In this document: piece by piece, positions 13,508-15,948 of the stretch
How the letters are laid out: every line of letters begins with the position of its first letter
Position numbering within the stretch: position 1 is the stretch's first letter
Source of the DNA: JAUWTJ01 sp965603015
GTDB lineage: Bacteria > Pseudomonadota > Alphaproteobacteria > M2410
Length of the DNA stretch: 15,948 nucleotides
Assembly (NCBI GenBank): GCA_965603015.1
Contig: CBFDBJ010000079.1
Location: forward strand, 1 to 15,948
Direction of reading: 5' to 3'
Notes under the pieces: model-generated
Told to the model about the DNA's origin: nothing
The model's input: only the letters and a program-made list of their open reading frames with translations
The model's database searches: none
Position numbers and translations under genes: made by a program

Positions 13508-14913
13508 GCGAAAAACTCCTCATTGAAACCTCTCTCATAGAGACGCGCATCGCGCGGTTCGAGGAGGGGCGGCTTGGGGCGTTTCATATTATCCCGGCGG
13601 GTTCTGCGCTGTTGCCCGGTGTTCCGGTTGTTGGACGGGTCCGCTCTGCTGTTGCGGCGCTTGAGGCCGCATTTGTGGATATTGGTCTCGGCCAGGATGC
13701 CTTTTTGTCCTTGCCGAAGGTGAAGCTTGAGGCCCTCGCGGAGGGTGATCTGGTTCTGGCCAGCCTGGCGCATCTCGGCGTTGGCGATAAAGGCGCGCGG
13801 CTGACGCGCGAAGTGTCGCTGCCGGGGCGGGGGCTGGTGCTTCTTGTCGGCGGCAACGGGGTTCATTATTCGCGCCAGCTTGATGCGGCCGCGCGCGCGC
13901 GGCTGACGGCTCTGGTGGCCAGCTTTGATCTTGATCGGACCCGGTTCGGCCTCATTGTGCGCACCGAGGCGGCGGTGCTTGATGACGGCGCGATGGCGGG
14001 CGAATTTGCCGCGCTCATGGGTGAAGCCGAAACCATCGAGGCTAAAAACGAGGCGGCGACGAAGCCGGCTGCTCTTCTTTCCCCTGACGCGGCGCTGGCG
14101 CTTTTCCTGCGCGGCATGAGCCTCACCGGGACGGATATTGTTGTCGATAATGCTGCGCTTGCGGCGCAGCTCGAGGCGCACTGGCAGGGCGTGCGCCCTG
14201 ATCTTGTTGAGGCGCTGCAGGTCGAGGCGACACGAACGCTGATGGACGAGGCTGGTGTTGAGGAGGCCGTTGAGAGACTTCTTGGCGGGCGTCTCAAACT
14301 TGCCTCGGGCGGCGAGATTGTTGTTGAGCCGACAGAGGCGTTGACTGCCATTGATGTCAACACCGGCGAGACGACCCGGCACAAGGGCGCGGGCGGCAAC
14401 AAGGCCTCGCGCGCGCTGGCGACAAACCTGGAAGCGGTCGACGAGATCGCCCGTGTGCTGCGCGCCGCCAACATTGGCGGGATCGTTGTGGTTGATTTTC
14501 TGAAGATGACCGGGCGGAGCGACGAGACCCGCGTGATTGAGCGTCTGCAACGCGGCGTGGCAGGCGACACCAGCCCGGTGCGCATCGGCGGGTTTTCAAA
14601 GCTTGGCCTCGTTGATATTTCGCGGGCGCGGCGTGGGCCGTCGCTGTTTGATACGCTCGGCGACAAGGCAGGCGGCGTGCGGCTCAACATCGCGGCGATC
14701 GCTGCCCGCGCGGTTCGGCTGGCCCTGCGCGCGGCGGAGGCTGCACCGGGGCGCCGCGTTATCTGCGAGACCGCGCCGGACACCCACGCGCGGATCCGGG
14801 CCTTGCGAGACGCTGCGAAAAGCGACATGATGGGGGCGCTCGAAGCGCGCGTTATGTTTCAGCCGCGAGAAGGGTTTGCGCGCGACCGGATCGAGACGCG
14901 GATCGAAAGCTGA
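13504..14913 (+). CDS. Ribonuclease E/G family protein, without zinc-link cysteines
   Basis: 469 residues from GTG 13504, which overlaps the maf stop (GTGA) and has AAGGGTGG 5 nt upstream; GTG 13495 is too close to that site. An S1-like domain covers about 38-110 (VVGRVRSAVAALEAAFVDIG). The 5'-monophosphate sensor pair Arg153-Thr154 is in 'GLIVRTEA'. The catalytic metal-binding aspartates are Asp284 ('TAIDVNTGE') and Asp331 ('VVVDFLKM'), with 'NLEAVDEIARVLR' between. The CPxC zinc-link that normally follows the catalytic core, after the 'LVDISRARRGPSL' position, is missing. It also lacks the long RNase E scaffold, so it is RNase G-sized. Likely an endoribonuclease for rRNA or mRNA turnover, but possibly monomeric or altered. 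Confidence 0.9.
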   Translation: MSEKLLIETSLIETRIARFEEGRLGAFHIIPAGSALLPGVPVVGRVRSAVAALEAAFVDIGLGQDAFLSLPKVKLEALAEGDLVLASLAHLGVGDKGARLTREVSLPGRGLVLLVGGNGVHYSRQLDAAARARLTALVASFDLDRTRFGLIVRTEAAVLDDGAMAGEFAALMGEAETIEAKNEAATKPAALLSPDAALALFLRGMSLTGTDIVVDNAALAAQLEAHWQGVRPDLVEALQVEATRTLMDEAGVEEAVERLLGGRLKLASGGEIVVEPTEALTAIDVNTGETTRHKGAGGNKASRALATNLEAVDEIARVLRAANIGGIVVVDFLKMTGRSDETRVIERLQRGVAGDTSPVRIGGFSKLGLVDISRARRGPSLFDTLGDKAGGVRLNIAAIAARAVRLALRAAEAAPGRRVICETAPDTHARIRALRDAAKSDMMGALEARVMFQPREGFARDRIETRIES

Positions 14914-14928
14914 GGACCGGAATTGGCT

Positions 14929-15159
14929 ATGACTGAAACTCCGAAAAACCCCGGCACGCTGTGCCCGATCTGCACGGCGCCGACGGAGAAGAAATTTCGC
15001 CCGTTCTGCTCCAAGCGATGCGCCGATGTTGATCTGGGCCGCTGGTTCAACGAGAGCTACGCTGTACCGGCCACCGAGCCGCCCGATGAGTGGGATGGCG
15101 GCGGCGAGCTTGATGAGGGCTCGAACAGTTCCGGCGGCACACAGAGCCTGCTCCACTAA
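14929..15159 (+). CDS. yacG: DNA gyrase inhibitor YacG
   Basis: 76 residues from ATG 14929; a TTG two codons earlier sits at better spacing from GAGGA and is an alternative start. The N-terminal zinc ribbon has Cys12, Cys15, Cys27 and Cys31 (CPIC ... CSKRC), followed by 'DVDLGRWFNESYAVP', the family hallmark. The acidic C-terminal tail is typical. In E. coli YacG binds GyrB and blocks DNA binding by gyrase (established for the family). Follows the RNase gene by 15 nt, as in many proteobacteria. Confidence 0.93.
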   Translation: MTETPKNPGTLCPICTAPTEKKFRPFCSKRCADVDLGRWFNESYAVPATEPPDEWDGGGELDEGSNSSGGTQSLLH

Positions 15160-15198
15160 TACCCACCAGACCAAAAAAAAGCATGAAGGACTATCCCG

Positions 15199-15618
15199 AT
15201 GAGCCAGGACCTGGTTGACCATCTCAATGCGTTTACCGCCAACAAACATCCCGGCCATGTCGGTGTTTCCCTGACCCGGTGCGAGGCCGATCTGGTCGAG
15301 GGCGGGCTGACGGTGAGCGAGCCGGTGGTTGCCGGCACCGGGTTCCTGTGGGCCCCGGTCGTCATAACCCTCGCGGACTGGCTGTGCGCCGCGGCGATGT
15401 CGGCCAATCTGGAGCCGGGCGTCAGCTTCACCACGGTTGAGCTGAAGACCAATTTTCTCGGCAGCGCCAAAGTTGGCGAACACGTCTCGGGCCGGGCGAC
15501 GCCGCAACACAAGGGCCGCAGCACGCAGGTCTGGGACGTTGAGGTGAGGAACGACGACACAGACCGGGTGATCGCGCTGTTTCGCTGCACGCAAATGCTG
15601 CTCTATCCTAAAACCTGA
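15199..15618 (+). CDS. PaaI-family hotdog thioesterase
   Basis: 139 residues, the length of a single hotdog domain. The pattern is 'HPGHVGVSLTRCEADLVEGGLTV' (17-39, split by strands), the central helix 'FLWAPVVITLADWLCAAAM' (49-67) with Asp60 as the probable catalytic acid, and 'VELKTNFLGSAKVGEHV' for the middle strands. The usual H/N-G-G before the central helix of PaaI thioesterases is replaced by L-W-A-P. Such enzymes hydrolyse acyl- or aryl-CoA thioesters; substrate unknown. A good AAGGA site precedes the ATG. It may share transcription with yacG (39 nt gap). Confidence 0.87.
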   Translation: MSQDLVDHLNAFTANKHPGHVGVSLTRCEADLVEGGLTVSEPVVAGTGFLWAPVVITLADWLCAAAMSANLEPGVSFTTVELKTNFLGSAKVGEHVSGRATPQHKGRSTQVWDVEVRNDDTDRVIALFRCTQMLLYPKT

Positions 15619-15641
15619 GGATCTGTGCCGTCCGCCGGGCC

Positions 15642-15685
15642 GGTTTTGGGCTTGCCAGCGCTCAAGGTTTTGCGCTTGCCAGCGC
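15642..15685 (+). repeat. Tandem direct repeat over the tRNA-Phe promoter -35 region
   Basis: Two 20-bp copies, 15642-15661 and 15666-15685, differ at one base and are 24 bp apart. Each contains TTGCCAGCGC. The second copy supplies the -35 hexamer of the tRNA-Phe promoter. The inverted 10-mer GCGCAAAACC lies at 15752-15761, just before the tRNA. Confidence 0.75.
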
Positions 15686-15704
15686 GGTGCATATTCCCTA
15701 TAAA
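15676..15704 (+). promoter_or_regulatory. tRNA-Phe promoter
   Basis: TTGCCA (15676-15681), exactly 17 nt, TATAAA (15699-15704). Transcription should start near 15711, leaving a leader of about 70 nt before the mature tRNA. Confidence 0.65.
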
Positions 15705-15780
15705 CCGGCTTCCTTCCCCGGCGAGCCGCACCAAGGGCTCTGCCAGATCCGGCGCAAAACCGGCGATGCATCCGCGAAGG

Positions 15781-15856
15781 GCCCGGGTAGCTCAGTTGGT
15801 AGAGCAACGGATTGAAAATCCGTGTGTCGGTGGTTCGATTCCGCCCCCGGGCACCA
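15781..15856 (+). tRNA. tRNA-Phe (anticodon GAA)
   Basis: 76 nt including an encoded CCA. The acceptor GCCCGGG pairs with CCCGGGC, discriminator A; the D-arm is GCTC...GAGC; the anticodon stem ACGGA/TCCGT encloses TTGAAAA with anticodon GAA; the T-arm is CGGTGGTTCGATTCCGCC. Sequence to the right is unlike the rest of the window and looks like the end of a mobile element. Confidence 0.98.
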
Positions 15857-15871
15857 CAGCGCATTTGGTCC

Positions 15872-15948
15872 ATACCGGACACATGGGTTACAGATTATAC
15901 CGGAGACATGGGTAACACTTTTTCCCTGAAGGGATTATCAAGCGGTTC
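15872..15948. mobile_element. Possible insertion-element terminus beside tRNA-Phe (truncated by window)
   Basis: Two imperfect 21-bp direct repeats, 15872-15892 and 15897-15917, differ at two positions and share ATACCGGA and ACATGGGT. They begin 15 bp after the tRNA CCA. Tandem CCGGAGACATGGGTAACA-type sequences resemble the ends of IS481-like or integrase-type elements as I recall them. A small TCCC-TGAA-GGGA hairpin follows. No transposase is visible before the window ends. Confidence 0.4.

Noticed and set aside
13417..14828. Long minus-strand frames opposite maf and the RNase gene
   Set aside because: Composition is Ser/Ala/Arg-rich as expected from the antisense of a GC-rich gene; the plus strand has intact maf and RNase motifs.
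14596..15882. 428-codon minus-strand frame across yacG, the thioesterase and tRNA-Phe
   Set aside because: It reads through a tRNA gene and two recognised genes, so it is an antisense artefact.
1..15948. CRISPR array or tandem spacer structure
   Set aside because: The only tandem repeats seen are two-copy (15642-15685 and 15872-15917); no regular repeat-spacer series and no cas-like protein.

Overview
The window looks like a chromosomal segment of an alphaproteobacterium. The main reason is the dense plus-strand block murA - DUF2948 - hisD - UPF0262 - low-molecular-weight phosphatase - infA - maf - RNase E/G - yacG, a gene order I associate with alphaproteobacteria (recalled, not searched). 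Codon use is GC-rich over most of the window. Nothing in it fixes the genus.

Left part (1-5900). The window opens inside a membrane protein that carries the second half of a tandem 'putative sensor' domain. A minus-strand pair follows: an enlarged glutathione S-transferase-like protein and a luciferase-like flavin monooxygenase. Divergent from it is a plus-strand pair: a lipoprotein class I cytochrome c with cytochrome c5 features and a twin-arginine-type FAD lactone oxidase/dehydrogenase. The simplest reading is that the flavoenzyme oxidises a sugar lactone or related alcohol in the periplasm and hands electrons to the anchored cytochrome. A convergent MFS exporter ends this part. Both convergent gene junctions hold extragenic palindromic repeats that may work as two-way terminators.

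Middle part (5900-8400). This is the accessory-looking region. Two minus-strand membrane proteins of unknown function, at least one visibly poorer in GC, and a small GIY-YIG nuclease lie directly downstream of a tRNA-Thr(GGT) gene. Between nuclease and tRNA are two compound hairpins of the same architecture. No integrase or duplicated tRNA end was found. A small charged protein gene and a second copy of the palindromic repeat lead into the next block.

Right part (8400-15860). These are housekeeping genes: murA (peptidoglycan precursor), hisD (last step of histidine synthesis), infA (translation initiation), maf (nucleotide pool cleaning), an RNase E/G paralogue lacking the usual zinc-link cysteines, yacG (gyrase inhibitor) and a hotdog thioesterase. 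Two junctions (hisD/UPF0262 and maf/RNase) overlap by a GTGA tetranucleotide, indicating translational coupling. A promoter-like TTGACC-17-CATAAA precedes the DUF2948-hisD unit and TTGCCA-17-TATAAA precedes tRNA-Phe(GAA). A pair of imperfect 21-bp direct repeats, resembling the end of a transposable element, begins 15 bp after tRNA-Phe and continues to the window edge.

I did not find a CRISPR array, prophage, toxin-antitoxin pair or recognisable defence operon. The best candidates for something undescribed are the cytochrome-lactone dehydrogenase unit, the two-membrane-protein/GIY-YIG cluster beside tRNA-Thr, and the hairpin and cruciform repeats.
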